Positions 11,016-23,278 are shown, counted from the first letter of the stretch. The stretch is 64,000 nt of DNA from Mastacembelus armatus (GCF_900324485.2 NC_046646.1:22726197-22790196), one strand, 5' to 3'. The notes: generated from the sequence alone by a model not told the origin. Numbers and translations: made by a program.

Positions 11016-11808
11016 AGCTGAGCTTGAATAAATATAACATACTTTTGGCTGACACTAATCCGGCTGTAATCACTCTTTCATAAAACACGTTTTCACAGAC
11101 ACTTTCACACGAATTTACAACAACTAAAAGCCACAAAAACTAACAACTGGTCATTTGGGATTGTGACTTCCTTTACTTGACCTGCCAAACTATAAACTAG
11201 CTCCAGCATCATTAGCAAACAACTGTCAAACTGAACCCAAATCAAATTACAATAACAGTTAGAGGTCCTAAAACAGCGACGCCTTAGAGATAGATCGTAC
11301 TAATTATACAACGTAAAGGAACACCGAGTCCTCGGAATGGCTGGATATGGTCACGTGACAACCTCCTAGTCAGTTTAGTGGACAGTATCTCTTTGTCTGT
11401 CATGCGCAAGGCCGGGGTTCAGTTCCCAGAGAGAGAGCCATTGAAACTTTGATATTTTTTCATTATTCGACTGGTGACCTGTCCAGAGTGTACCCCTGCC
11501 TTTCACCCAAAGAGAGCTGGGATAGGCTCCAGCAGATCCCCGTGACCCTAATTAGGAATCAGCGGATATAAATAATGGATGCATGGATGGATGGATTTGT
11601 TCTACCACTGTACTTGCTGACATTCTATGCATTTTAGCTTGACACGGAGAACAAAGCCACACCAGTGACACCGCAGAGTCTTCCACCGAAGCTGCTTTCT
11701 TAATGCGGTAAGATGACCGGTTTGGTTTCCAGATCCTATACATCCAAAAATGTAAGACAACTCCATGTCATGTCATTTTTAAAAGAGCTCTCAGCCACGG
11801 TTACAGTC

Positions 11809-11927
11809 GCTTACGGCCATACCACCCTGAACACGCCCGATCTCGTCTGATCTCGGAAGCTAAGCAGGGTCGGGCCTGGTCAGTACTTGGATGGGAGACC
11901 GCCTGGGAATACCAGGTGCTGTAAGCT
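11809..11927 (+). rRNA. 5S ribosomal RNA, unit 9
   Basis: Identical to unit 1. Confidence 0.98.
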
Positions 11928-12338
11928 TTTAGTTTTCTACTTCCTTACAGACAGCAGAGGGCGCTGCTCGACTACTACACACAGACCCTTGAAAAAGGAG
12001 GGTGAACACAAAATGAATCCACCAGTAAATGAAGAACACAGACGTTGAAAGCACTACAGGAAGGGGAATAATTTGATATAAAAACCCAACTACATAATAA
12101 ACACACCTCACGCAAGTTAAAAACACTACTACAAAGAATACGGAACTTCAGTAAAATACTTTAAGAAACGTTCTAAGTCATTTACGAGCTTTATAGGACA
12201 AGCAAAGGGAAAACTACTTCATGTGCATCAATAACTGGCACACTTGATTTCACAGCTGTCACGAGACCACCAACACGCCACTGAATGGCCGGATATGGTC
12301 AGGTGGCTGGATATGGTCAGGTGACCTGCTTACATCAC

Positions 12339-12410
12339 TCCTCGTTAGTATAGTGGACAGTATCTCCGCCTGTCACGCGGAAGACCGGGGTTCGATTCCC
12401 CGACGGGGAG
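12339..12410 (+). tRNA. tRNA-Asp (GTC), unit 9
   Basis: Identical to the unit 1 tRNA-Asp. It is the last intact copy toward the right edge. Confidence 0.97.
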
Positions 12411-13203
12411 AGCTGAGCTTGAATAAATATAACATACTTTTGGCTGACACTAATCCGGCTGTAATCACTCTTTCATAAAACACGTTTTCACAGACACTTT
12501 CACACGAATTTACAACAACTAAAAGCCACAAAAACTAACAACTGGTCATTTGGGATTGTGACTTCCTTTACTTGACCTGCCAAACTATAAACTAGCTCCA
12601 GCATCATTAGCAAACAACTGTCAAACTGAACCCAAATCAAATTACAATAACAGTTAGAGGTCCTAAAACAGCGACGCCTTAGAGATAGATCGTACTAATT
12701 ATACAACGTAAAGGAACACCGAGTCCTCGGAATGGCTGGATATGGTCACGTGACAACCTCCTAGTCAGTTTAGTGGACAGTATCTCTTTGTCTGTCATGC
12801 GCAAGGCCGGGGTTCAGTTCCCAGAGAGAGAGCCATTGAAACTTTGATATTTTTTCATTATTCGACTGGTGACCTGTCCAGAGTGTACCCCTGCCTTTCA
12901 CCCAAAGAGAGCTGGGATAGGCTCCAGCAGATCCCCGTGACCCTAATTAGGAATCAGCGGATATAAATAATGGATGCATGGATGGATGGATTTGTTCTAC
13001 CACTGTACTTGCTGACATTCTATGCATTTTAGCTTGACACGGAGAACAAAGCCACACCAGTGACACCGCAGAGTCTTCCACCGAAGCTGCTTTCTTAATG
13101 CGGTAAGATGACCGGTTTGGTTTCCAGATCCTATACATCCAAAAATGTAAGACAACTCCATGTCATGTCATTTTTAAAAGAGCTCTCAGCCACGGTTACA
13201 GTC

Positions 13204-13322
13204 GCTTACGGCCATACCACCCTGAACACGCCCGATCTCGTCTGATCTCGGAAGCTAAGCAGGGTCGGGCCTGGTCAGTACTTGGATGGGAGACCGCCTG
13301 GGAATACCAGGTGCTGTAAGCT
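13204..13322 (+). rRNA. 5S ribosomal RNA, unit 10
   Basis: Identical to unit 1, although the spacer beyond it (from about 13510) already shows many small insertions and deletions. It is the last 5S gene of the array. Confidence 0.98.
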
Positions 13323-13713
13323 TTTAGTTTTCTACTTCCTTACAGACAGCAGAGGGCGCTGCTCGACTACTACACACAGACCCTTGAAAAAGGAGGGTGA
13401 ACACAAAATGAATCCACCAGTAAATGAAGAACACAGACGTTGAAAGCACTACAGGAAGGGGAATAATTTGATATAAAAACCCAACTACATAATAAACACA
13501 CCTCACGCAAGTTAAAAAACACTACTACAAAGAATACGGAACTTCAGTAAAATACTTAAGAAACGTTCTAAGTCATTTACGAGCTTTATAGGACAAGCAA
13601 GGGAAAACTACTTCATGTGCATCAATAACTTCCGAGACCACCAACAACGCCACTGAATGGCCGGATATGGGCAGGTGGCTGGAATATGGTGCATGTGAAC
13701 CTGCTTACATCAC

Positions 13714-13784
13714 TCCTCGTTAGTATAGTGGACAGTACTCCGCCTGTCCGGCGGAAGACCTGGGTTCGATTCCCCGACGGGAAG
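13714..13784 (+). pseudogene. Decaying tRNA-Asp, unit 10
   Basis: Compared with the intact copies it lacks a base in the D-arm region (AGTACTCC for AGTATCTCC), has an altered anticodon loop (CTGTCCG for CTGTCAC, anticodon GTC still readable), a changed T-arm entry (CTGGGTTCG) and a shortened 3' acceptor side. B box GGTTCGATTCC survives. It is probably no longer a working tRNA and sits in the decayed edge of the array. Confidence 0.85.
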
Positions 13785-13790
13785 CTGAGC

Positions 13791-14056
13791 TTGAATAATA
13801 TAAAACATACTTTTGGCTGACACAATCCGGCTGTAATCACTCTTTCAGAAAACACGTTTGCCAGACACGTTCACAACGATTTAAACAACTAAGCCACAAA
13901 AACTAACAAACTGGTCATTTGGGATTGTAACTTCCTTTACTTGACCTGCCAAACTATAAACTAGCTCCAGCATCATTAGCAAACAACTGTCAAACTGAAC
14001 CCAAATCAAATTACAATAACAGTTATAGGCACTAAAACAGCAACGCCAATAAGAGT
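13791..14056 (+). repeat. Partial eleventh array unit, degraded
   Basis: The first 265 or so bases of a unit are recognisable with scattered single-base gains, losses and substitutions. Similarity stops near 14056, where the unit's GACGCCTTAGAGATAG becomes unrelated sequence. No gene lies in this fragment; it marks the right border of the array. Confidence 0.9.
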
Positions 14057-15571
14057 GAGATAGGTGATATTAATTTTTCAATGCATAATTACTTACAGTG
14101 CACATAGACAAAAAATAAACGCAAAAGGGGGGTGTGGGGTCGGGGGCTAGCTAGCGTTAGCGTTAGCTATTATCAAATCGTTACGCTAGCTTAACTTTGG
14201 ATCTCATGCAATTAATAAGTTAATTTTTTATGTTTTAGCATTACAAACCATTAACTATTACATGCATTTAATGGAAATATGACCAAATGTTTTCTTTTAA
14301 TTGTGACTGTAAAATTAAGAAGCTACTTACCTGTTACGTATGAAAGTCGAACTCATGACTCCATACCGGGGCTAACCTCCATTTTGTTAGCTTCTGTTAG
14401 CTTGTCCTTCTGCTGTATTTAAGTCCTGCACGTAAGTTCTAGCAAGTGTGTTTTTTTCATTTGATGTGTAATTTTAGTTTCAGTCAAATTTGAGTTAAAA
14501 ATCACAAATTATCCGAGTATCTTAATACAATAACTCAGTGAGCTCGTTTTCATTGGGCTTTGTCGAAAAAAACTAAGCTCGGTCCTCGAGGTTTTGTTCT
14601 ATATGCTGGTACAAACGAACCAACACAACACTGTCCGCTAGAAATCGGAAAACTGATTTTAACCACGGCAAGCAACGAGTAGCTGTTTATTTAAAGCAGG
14701 CGAGAACTACAGCCCCCAAGATATAAAACTACAAGCGCAGCAGGGCGGGTCCACGTCATCACAAGATGGTTTCATCCATATTCATAACACCTCACCAACA
14801 TTCATAACACCTCACCAGCCAGCGCTCCACCTAGTATTATTATTATTGTTGTTGTTGTTGTTGTTGTTGTTATTACCTGATGTCTAAAAATATTTTTTAA
14901 CGTCCTCCCCTCTCTGCTGTAATTACAGACATGATCTGAACTCGCTTTGAATCATGGATGGACTCGCCCGCTCTGTCCTTCGTGGCGTTTCGCGCGCGAA
15001 CTCCCGAGGCTTATGGGAAATTGTGTTCGTTAAACCAAAATGTCGCTAAAAATCATTATATCGTTCTGTTTTTCAGAAATTTCAGAGATTATCGGTGTTA
15101 GATTGATTTTGAATGAGATTTTCTTATAATTTCATTCATTTAACATTTCTCTGATACAAAACCTTATACATATGTAATTTTAAAACTTACAATAATATGA
15201 AACCAAATATGCAGTTTTCATTAAAAGAAATAAGTCATTGTTTTATACAGAATGGGTGCGTTAAGTAGGCCTATTTGGTATATTGGTTTTTGTTTACACA
15301 ATTCACAAAAAAACATTACAGCAACTCATAGTTACATTCATACATATTTCCATTTTAATTAACAGAACAAAATCAGCATGACATCATACACATCACATAA
15401 TCACAGTCACAGTATTGGCAGTATTCACCCCATCAGTGTCCACTATTTAAACACAGAGTTTGGCTGATTGGCTGGATTCTGGTATTCATAATCATAACAA
15501 AGAAGCATAACCATGTTGTGGTTTTTATGTTAACTTGCCTTTAATTCACTGAGGCAGAAATGGAAATTAAT
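14057..15571. other. Unique flank of the array, no gene seen
   Basis: AT-rich single-copy DNA. It holds a patch rich in GTTAGC/GCTAGC words (about 14145-14200), a triplet microsatellite of ATT then GTT (about 14834-14873), and a short CpG-rich patch (about 14950-15010) that could be a weak promoter but has no exon attached that I can defend. Confidence 0.6.
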
Positions 15572-16152
15572 CTACATCTCAGTGATGACTGGTAGCATTG
15601 GGGCCTTGAATCTCCTGGACTGTCTGCATGTGAAACGACAGCCAGATGTCCAGACATACACAATGCCTGTCTCACCGAAACCCGTCAGTCTTTCTACCTT
15701 TTTGTAAGCAGGGAATGTACCTCCAGCTGTCTGTTTCACTTCTCTATTTTTCTCAGAGCCTGTATCTCTGTCCTCAATTGTCTCCCTGCTGTTCACAAGA
15801 GGAACCTGCATGGCTCTGGTGTCCTTTAGGCAAATTTCAATAAAGTTTGGACCCTGATTTCTTTCTGACCAGAAGCGGGAGGGTTGACCCGCTGAGTTGT
15901 TGAAATGAGAAAATCGGCATTTTGTCTTCTCAACTTTCTCCGTCCATCCACTGCGTGCAAGCCGAGCTGCAGTAAGGAAGGAGTCTGCCTGGCTGTGAAG
16001 TGTCTTCATGGGGTCTGGTGGTAGAGACCCAGGCTTGGCTGCCATCCTGACCAGGCCAGAAGGCATGGTCTCAGGTTCACTGCATACACCCTCCATCCAC
16101 CCGTTGACCTCCACCTCTAATTCTGTAATGCAGGAACACCTGGTTTGAGAGA
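15572..16152 (-). CDS. Candidate terminal coding exon, unknown protein
   Basis: An open frame of 193 codons runs from a splice acceptor at 16153-16154 (a pyrimidine-rich tract ending TTTAATTCCAG on the - strand) to a stop at 15572-15574. The peptide starts SQTRCSC and contains NGWMEGVCSEPETM, KTLHSQADSFLTAARLARSG and NFIEICLKDTRAMQ, ending MLPVITEM. It is of mixed, ordinary composition with no membrane segment or clear domain, and I do not recognise the family. The exon begins with two bases of a split codon, which fits a 43-nt candidate exon at 17173-17215. It may be the 3' end of an unrecognised gene or a chance frame; no good polyadenylation signal was found close by. Confidence 0.4.
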
Positions 16153-17172
16153 CTGGAATTAAACAGTAGGGAAAAAACACAAAACACATTTCAACTATGA
16201 AAGATTCTGTACGTTTTTCATATTTTATTAGATTTCTGTTGTTTTACTGTTTTGTTTTTTTTCTTTTAGTTTTGCCACAATCTCATTTGCAGTTTGTCTG
16301 GTGAAGCAGCTGTTAAAAATGCATCAATACATAATTTTGTACACAGTGCAGAATTACTAAAAACAAAATGAAACTGCAGGTTACTTAATAATTTTGTTTG
16401 GTTATCAGCACTGCTTTACATTGGCTACAGGTGAGAGACTCCTTGGGTGTTCAACAAGTCTCCCTGGAGGGGGCGGCAGCTCTCCTAAGAAAGACCTTCA
16501 CAAGAGAAAGACAAATAAAAGTCAAACATGTGTTAACAATACTTCAGTCTGCAAATAACCCAAACTGATCTAACCTGTGGTGTCTGAAGCTGTTGTTGAA
16601 GAGTAAATAACCAATCTGTCCTCTGGGTCAGGATGTAAAACACAGGGCACTGGCCTATATGTGACCCTATGTTAAACATTATATTTGACTTAAATAATAA
16701 TTGCTAATGTAAATGTCCAGCCAGGCTCACTAGTCACATACATGTATACATATGTACATAAACATTTCTGAAAATCATACAACAACAACAAGGCATCAAC
16801 CCAGTGTATTGTACACAACAGTCAACAAAAACACAGAGTAAAATATCATATAGTTGTAGATTCAGTTAGTACCAGGTTTCAAAGCGAGGTCCTGATTTTG
16901 TCTCCTCTTCCTCCTCTCAGGACTGACTGCTTTTTCTGAGCCCCCTCTCTCTTTTCTCTCTCTCTCTCTCTCTATCATTTAACCTCTCTGTCTATATTAA
17001 CCCACATTTATGAGAACTTTTCTGGTACAAAGTCCAGATCGGAATGTGACATTTTGATAGTGACTGGTAATGCAGTATCATTTAAAATGAGAACCTGTGC
17101 TAAGTATAAACAACTAAACAGTGTAGTAAATAATAATACTGTACAAGTATAAAATAAAAAAACACTAATTAC
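16153..17172. other. Possible intron of the minus-strand candidate gene
   Basis: No secure exon. On the - strand an AG after TTTCTT near 16477 opens a short frame reading ELPPPPGRLVEHPRSLSPV that ends in a stop, and its phase would also fit the 43-nt exon, so an alternative last exon is possible. A TC-rich microsatellite lies at about 16946-16973. Confidence 0.4.
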
Positions 17173-17215
17173 CTCTGTATCTAAGGCCAACAGCTTCAAC
17201 AAGCTGCCATCCACA
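17173..17215 (-). CDS. Candidate 43-nt internal exon, unknown protein
   Basis: On the - strand the segment lies between an acceptor (TGTCTGTCTGCCAG) and a donor (ACAGAG then GTAATT). One frame reads CGWQLVEAVGLRYR plus one spare base, which completes a valine codon with the two spare bases at the start of the exon ending at 15572. Short length makes chance quite likely, so this rests on the phase match and the splice sites only. Confidence 0.28.
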
Positions 17216-18950
17216 CTGGCAGACAGACACTAGCTGGTGAACACAGTGGTATATGATTATATGAGTCGTATATGAAGCAGCTAGATTTTTCTCAGGATAA
17301 TCTGGACTAAAAAACAGATGTAAACCAGAAATGAACATTCGACTTCGACATTTAGATGATCAGAAATATGACTCCAAACACATGACTGTATTCCTCTGGG
17401 TCTGTTCAATATGATTACTAATGTTTTTAATGTTTTTGCCAGGACAAACAAAGGTAAAAAGGTTTTCCGGTATATAGGACAAAAGGTAAATTGACAGTAC
17501 ATGGACTATAACCTCACACTGCAGGGCTGCTGCTCCCCCGTCTGTTTGCTCAGATCAGTCCGGTCCTGAGTTCAGTAGGTTGACCTGTTGAGGACATTGC
17601 AGGCAGACTTTGGTTGGCGCTGTCTGTGTCTACTGAGTGACCACATACTGAAAAACCAGTTCTTGCAGAATTCACAGCATCACCGCCCACTCATGACTAC
17701 AAGGCAACTTGTCACTTTTACTCATTTTCTTGTATTTAGAAATTTCCCTGATCCAGTTCTGTTGAACAAGTCATGTACTGTAGTCTCCCTGTTGTTAATG
17801 GGGAAAAACGCTAATTTAAAGGATAAAGCTGGTGATTTTCTATGTTTTTGAATGCTGTGACATCACTCAATAGGCTGCCTCAGGTGTCCGTCTAATACAA
17901 CACACAGTGTAACCTTGACCTACAATACAAATGTTGGCTATGCTGAAGTTTATTTTCATATGTATGGGCTTTGGGGTATTTTTTTGATTAAAGGTCCACC
18001 AAAAAAGGAGAATGGAGCCTTATACCTATGTTTTTTACAAAGACGTTGAAAATAACAAATTCCCGACAAGCGTGTGCCCTTGTGTAGGATGGCTTATTCT
18101 ATACGGCCTTAAAGGAAATACAAGGTTGAGCGTCTAATCTATGGATTATTGTCCAACACAACAGATGATTAGTTCTCATTTTATTTTTTTCTTTGTATTA
18201 TTGCTGTATAAGGACTGCATGTGCAGTTGTTGCACATGCAGGTCCAAAGGTCCAAGTCAAAAGCAGGACACTGTTGTAATACCAACTGCACTGAATTATT
18301 CCAAATATTTGGGGATTTCGCTAACGCATGAGACCATCAGCCTCTAAAAGCTGCTGTTGACACACACATGAAGTTTTTATAAAGCGCGCTGAAACAAAGA
18401 TCACGCGAGCAAACAAGATGACATTCACTGTCATTCATGTAAAAGAAGTTTCATCTGTCGACATGCGGTGAGTTTTCTGAACAATAGAAAAACAGTAACA
18501 AAAAGCAGTTTTACATGTGAGCACGGTGTGATGATTTCTGCAAACAATGAGAAACAGGAAAAAACAAAAATAAATGCTCAATTATTTCAGTCAGTGATGC
18601 ATTAGTTTAGGATCTTTAAGGTCGCAGTTAATAAAGCAAATTGCTGTTTGGATAGCTGAGCAGCAGCTGATGAGACTGTTTACCATGTTTATAGTAAACA
18701 TAAGCACCTAGTGGTAACAACATAAGGACAAAACATGAGCTGCTGATTATGCACTTGACTCACCCTAGGAAGGTAAAGAACAATATAAAATGAAAATTAC
18801 ATTTTTCCTAGAAACTTCATTCATTCTGCATTTTTTCAAATAAAATCCAATTAATACACAAGTTGCTGGAAACTGGTTGGAGGAAACTGCTCAAAATGGC
18901 TTTGTCTGAGGACAACAGCAGCATGATTATCACGTTATGATGAATATAAA

Positions 18951-19021
18951 CACACACACACATATATATATATGTGTGTGTGTGTGTGTGTATGTGTATG
19001 CGTGTGTGCGTGTGTGTATGC
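18951..19021. repeat. Compound CA / TA / TG microsatellite
   Basis: (CA)n runs into (TA)n and then (TG)n, so the two halves are inverted copies and the tract can fold into a hairpin. Histidine- or valine-rich peptides read through it are artefacts. Confidence 0.9.
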
Positions 19022-19825
19022 ACTTTGATATGAGCAGGTAATCACTGTGGTATTCAGCTTTCTTTGTTCACTGAGCAGAAATTCAGGGTAGGGCAGCTCA
19101 GTGACGATGGACGTGTCTCTCTTTCAGGGCACTGATGTCAAATCAAATCCCTTTAACTATTTTTTTTTTTTTTTCCATGTCATTGTTTTCTTTTTGTATA
19201 GAGTCTAAAATATGGTTGGCGAGTAAAAAGTTAATTCAGGCCATTTATCTACTGTAAATGTGATTTAAAACATTCTTCCATGCTCCATTGTTCCCTATAA
19301 GGCGTTTTCTGTCTAACATTCATTTGTTGCTTGCAGTTTCTGTTGTGCCTTGTTAAACAGTTTCTTAACAATTGTTGCAGGGTGGGAGAGGTTTACTTAT
19401 TCATGAATCCTGCCCAGATTTTCTAAAGGAAGACAAAACCCCATTGTGTCACTTCTACCTGCTTTACATTCAATTACCCAGTGAGCCATCATTATGACTT
19501 GTTGACTATGTGTAATTACACAGGTTTGATTCCTGCTTTTATTATTTACTGTACACAATAAAGGGGAAATGTTCCAGCGCTGTATCTCAGAGGCCTCGGA
19601 TACAGAAGACAGTCGTCTGTTTCTTTAACTGTGACAACACATCACTTTTTTGTCTTTGAACCATGAAAATGATTTTTTTTATTAATTTTGTCCAGCTAGC
19701 TTTGGTTGTCTCAACAGAACTTTATCGGTATCATACGCATGAGTAGTTTTCATATTCATTTTTTGTCCATGCAGTGAACTTGGAGTCAAACTTCATCACC
19801 TGCAACAATTTTTTGTTTTTTATTT

Positions 19826-19990
19826 TACCACGAGGTCCCATTGAGATCAAAAATCTCTTGGAAGGGTGACGAGGCCAAGATACACATCAACATTCAACTT
19901 ACACAATGTTTAACAACGTGCAAGAAGAGACACAGCTGCCTCTCAAGAAACGCACGTAGGCGCTTCCTCACCACATTCTTTACCCTTAAC
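19826..19990. repeat. Probable fish interspersed repeat fragment
   Basis: The stretch starting GAGGTCCCATTGAGATCAA and continuing with AAATCTCTTGG and GACGAGGCCAAG resembles a dispersed fish repeat I have seen in many contexts. Family and limits are uncertain. Confidence 0.3.
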
Positions 19991-20329
19991 CCTTTAACAA
20001 GGAAAAAAGTAATGGAAAAAATTCTTTGCATTTTTTATTTAAGCAGCACAGAGCAAGACGTCCTTCAAAAGCACTCGTCCAGGACGTTGTGTCACAGGAC
20101 CTGGATGCATCACGTTGACAAATTTGCCAGTACTGCCTCAGTAATTTACCTAAAGCAGCTCACACAGCAGGTAGAATTAAGTAAACAAGGACATTTATTA
20201 CAACCAACCAGGTGTAAAAGCAAATATTTCATACATATATAGATCACAGAGATCATCATTTTCATACATCGGAGCATGATGTGAGTTTGGCTTTCATCTT
20301 GTCACAGCCTCACCCTCATTTTGGAGTAA

Positions 20330-20426
20330 TAGCTAAGGGACCTTGAAAAACATCAGGACGGACTGGTTTGTCTGGTTTGTTCTGCTGGGGATTCTGCTGT
20401 CTGCAGGTATTTCTGAACTGACTGAG
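20330..20426 (+). other. Possible 5' noncoding exon of the PLAC8-like gene
   Basis: A good donor (CTGAG then GTATGT at 20427) ends this stretch, and the PLAC8-like coding exon downstream begins with a clear acceptor, which requires an upstream noncoding exon. An inner donor (TGCAG then GTATTT at about 20407) is also possible. The 5' end is not visible. One frame reads like a hydrophobic leader but has no ATG. Confidence 0.25.
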
Positions 20427-21304
20427 GTATGTCACTCTCAGTGCAAACGTCAAGACTGACACGACGACTGGCTCAGAGCTCTTTCATCACATAACACTCA
20501 GGTGAGACGCTGCTTTTTTTAGGACCACATCTCAGTTAAAATGTATTCTGGTCTATATTATGGCTTAGTTTTGTTGTAAACTTTGCTTTTACATTTTAAA
20601 AGTGCCACAAATGATCACAATTTGAATTGTGTTCTAGCCTCAGCTGTTTCTTAACCTTTAGTTGAAGAAGAAATTTGTAGAAGAGGTATTTTACCACTTT
20701 TCCATTTATGTATTTCAGATAAAAAACAAATCCACTGGCTCACAAATGTACATATATATATAAAATGTAAGAAAGCCTCCAGCATTGAAGACAGTGGGAA
20801 TACGAGCAGAAAGGCTTCAATAAGTCGACAACAGCACTTTCAGCAGCATAACCTGAACCTTCTTCAGCTTCGAATTATCAGTACAAATCATTTTAATTTT
20901 AATTTAACATTACAGCTCACTGAGGTTACCTCCACGCAGGTTAGTTAGTTTGTCAAAGGGTTGGATCCACCCTTTGTTTGGACAACTTGCATCACATTAA
21001 CTGTAATTTCCAGTCTTCCTGTTTCTGGTTTCTAATCTAGCAGCTGCTACGGTAAATAGAAATGAACCTGGTTACCACCAGGAGTGTGTTTCTTTAATTT
21101 TTGGCCTCATCTTCCATTTCAATGCTGCACAACTTAGAAGAATAAACTCTATAAACCTGCGTTGTCTCCCAAAGGTCGTGCCACAGTTAAAAATACAGAG
21201 CTTGATGTTGCTATAAATGCTTCGTATACACTTGTGTTTTACACGTGACATGAATAAACATGTCTGATATGAACTCTGACCTGGTTCCTCCTGTAGACGC
21301 CACC

Positions 21305-22370
21305 ATGTCCTCTCGGTTGGTCATCCAGCAGCCTCAGCCTATGATGGTGGCCCGAGACTCCGACGAGTGGGGGTCAGGGATCTGCGACTGCTGTCAGGAT
21401 GTGCCTGAGTGTAAGTATCTGTGCTTATTTATATTCAAGCCAGATGGAAGGTGATATGTTTATAAAATCTGTTTTAATATTCACATATTTTTCTTAATTT
21501 ATCTGTTTTGGACACAAAAGTGTGATGTGATGAGGATGTTGTGTTGCTCACTATCAGACCAAATCTTTGTTTATTATTCCTCTGTATTGTTTTTTCTAAA
21601 AAAAATCATTTAAAACACTGATACTGTGTTATTGTTATTAACAGCTACATGTTAAACTGTTTGTCAGAGACAATTTTACTGAACCTTTAACCCTGATGCA
21701 AGAAACTGCAGCATGATATAAATGCCAAACATTTTTTTTACTGAAAGGAAAGAATTAATTTTATGTGTGAGTGTCGTTGTCTCTGAGTGGCTGCAGGTGT
21801 GTCTTTTCTCAGTATCAGTGTGTCTATTTGTGTGTTTTGTATTTGTTTTCCTGGTTAAGGCTGTTTTGCTTTCTGGTGCTGTCCCTGCTTCGCCTGTGTA
21901 ACCACCAAGAAATACGGGGAGTGCCTGTGTCTCCCCCTGCTGGACATCTATGGGGTCATCCCGCCCATCACCATGTCCATGAGGGTCTCCATGAGGCAGC
22001 GCTACGGCATCAAAGTAGGGACAATGTTTTGTTGTTTGCTTTTTCATTCAGCTGCTAGGACAGTTTGAGTTCCTCCTGGTTTTAAAGGCACAATATGTCA
22101 TTTTTGACCACACTAAGGCAGAAATGTAAATCACAAACACCCAGACAGGAATGTCACCATAGACTCTGTGTAAAGTGTAACTTAAAACTGTGGAAACCAC
22201 TGACCAGACTCACCTGCTGACCTGTCGTCACTGTGTTTTAACTAAAGGGCACCATGTGTAAGGACTGTGTCTGTGCCACCTTCTGCACAGCCTGCACCTG
22301 GTGTCAGATGTCCAGAGAGATGAAGAGACGAAACATCCCGATCATTCTGGTCGGCGCCAAAAACACATGA
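21305..22370 (+). CDS. PLAC8 family protein (onzin/cornifelin-like), three coding exons
   Basis: Coding exons are 21305-21410, 21860-22014 and 22248-22370, giving 127 residues; donors are GTAAGT and GTAGGG, acceptors TTAAG and CTAAAG. The start ATG has a strong context (GCCACCATG) nine bases inside the exon, just after an acceptor with a CTGAC branch point; the in-frame ATG at 21260 would lie in the intron and is not used. The protein has a Gln/Pro-rich N-terminus, then the cysteine-rich PLAC8 domain: DCCQDVPEC at 28-36, the hallmark WCCPCF at 41-46, YGECLCLP, MRQRYGIKG and WCQMSREMKRR. Length and layout fit the family. Members are small cytoplasmic or membrane-linked proteins tied to epidermal envelope (cornifelin), cell growth (onzin) or kidney development (fish ponzr). 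Fish have many paralogues, so I give no symbol. Confidence 0.92.
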
Positions 22371-22417
22371 CTTCTCCCCCCTCGCTCGTCATCACCACCG
22401 GGGCTCTTCCATATTTC

Positions 22418-22423
22418 AATAAA
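22418..22423 (+). terminator. Polyadenylation signal of the PLAC8-like gene
   Basis: AATAAA lies 48 bases after the stop codon, giving a short 3' UTR with cleavage expected near 22435-22445. Confidence 0.7.
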
Positions 22424-23278
22424 CCACAGCACGTTGAGGATGTCACTAACACGCTGTAGACTGAACAGCGTTGATGTAATCCTGAAGTGCTGACTGAAAA
22501 ACTAGCCCTAAACGTGGACCAGTAATATTATTTTTCACAGGCTAGCTAACATGGTTATTCTGATAAACATCGGGCGTTATAAATACTCGTGTCACAATTC
22601 AATTAATTCATGAAAACATATTATGACTCCAACTTCTTCAAAACTGATGCTGAGAGAGATAAATGCTTATCAATCCAAAAAAAAAGTTTTAATATAAAAG
22701 ATGTAATGTTTTTACACTTAGTTTCTTATTTTTTCCAGCATATATTAAAACAATATTCACATATAGTTGTTCAGGTTTTCCACAAGGGCTCTGAGAAAAT
22801 CACTCCGTAAAGTAACTTAAGTGACGATGGACAAACTGTTTTTCTTGTGCAATAAATAAAAATAAAATGAGGCTTTAGCAGCTTGTGTCAAGGCTGTGGA
22901 AGACACTCAATTCATTTATCTGTGTTAAAAATTGGCTTCGGGTTCAGCTAAGAAATAATTTTTGCACAGAACTGACTCTGTGAATTGTGTCCTTGATTTC
23001 TTAGCAGTGGAATCAGACCAAGAAAAATGATTACAATAATATGCATATAGACATAAAAGACTGTTTTCAAGATTGACTTCAACATTTATTTACCTTAAAT
23101 TAAAAAAATGTGTTTAAAAGTTCGTATATGCACGTTGCTTATTTGTGTATTCACACAGGATGTTATTTAAAGATAAAATTGCAAAGTATATAAGTTAAAT
23201 GTGTAAAACACAAAAGGCACCGTGGGACGAAAGTCTCAGCTTTAATTACTGTAAATATTAATATAAAGCAGAACTTAC

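Larger units (their letters stand above)
1..14056 (+). repeat. Tandem 5S rRNA / tRNA-Asp gene array, ten full units and one partial
   Basis: Units start at 1, 1401, 2721, 4123, 5518, 6913, 8234, 9629, 11024 and 12419, with a partial unit from 13791. Lengths are 1400, 1320, 1402, 1395, 1395, 1321, 1395, 1395, 1395 and about 1372. In each unit the order is spacer, decayed tRNA-Asp, L2-type tail, 5S gene, CTCF-like motif, spacer, tRNA-Asp gene. Copies are almost identical over the spacers as well as the genes, which is the mark of concerted evolution. The window starts on the first base of a unit, so the array probably continues to the left. Short peptides readable across the spacers recur only because the DNA recurs and are not genes. 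Confidence 0.98.
17216..20329. other. Intergenic, no gene seen
   Basis: AT-rich DNA with short random frames. It includes a compound dinucleotide repeat at 18951-19021, several T-runs, and a likely interspersed repeat near 19826-19990. Confidence 0.6.

Noticed and set aside
19841-20242. A 133-codon + strand frame
   Set aside because: Its start is not an ATG, it begins inside a probable dispersed repeat, and its composition is not convincing.
21260-21304. An upstream in-frame ATG for the PLAC8-like protein
   Set aside because: A clear splice acceptor with branch point lies between it and the ATG at 21305, so it is intronic.
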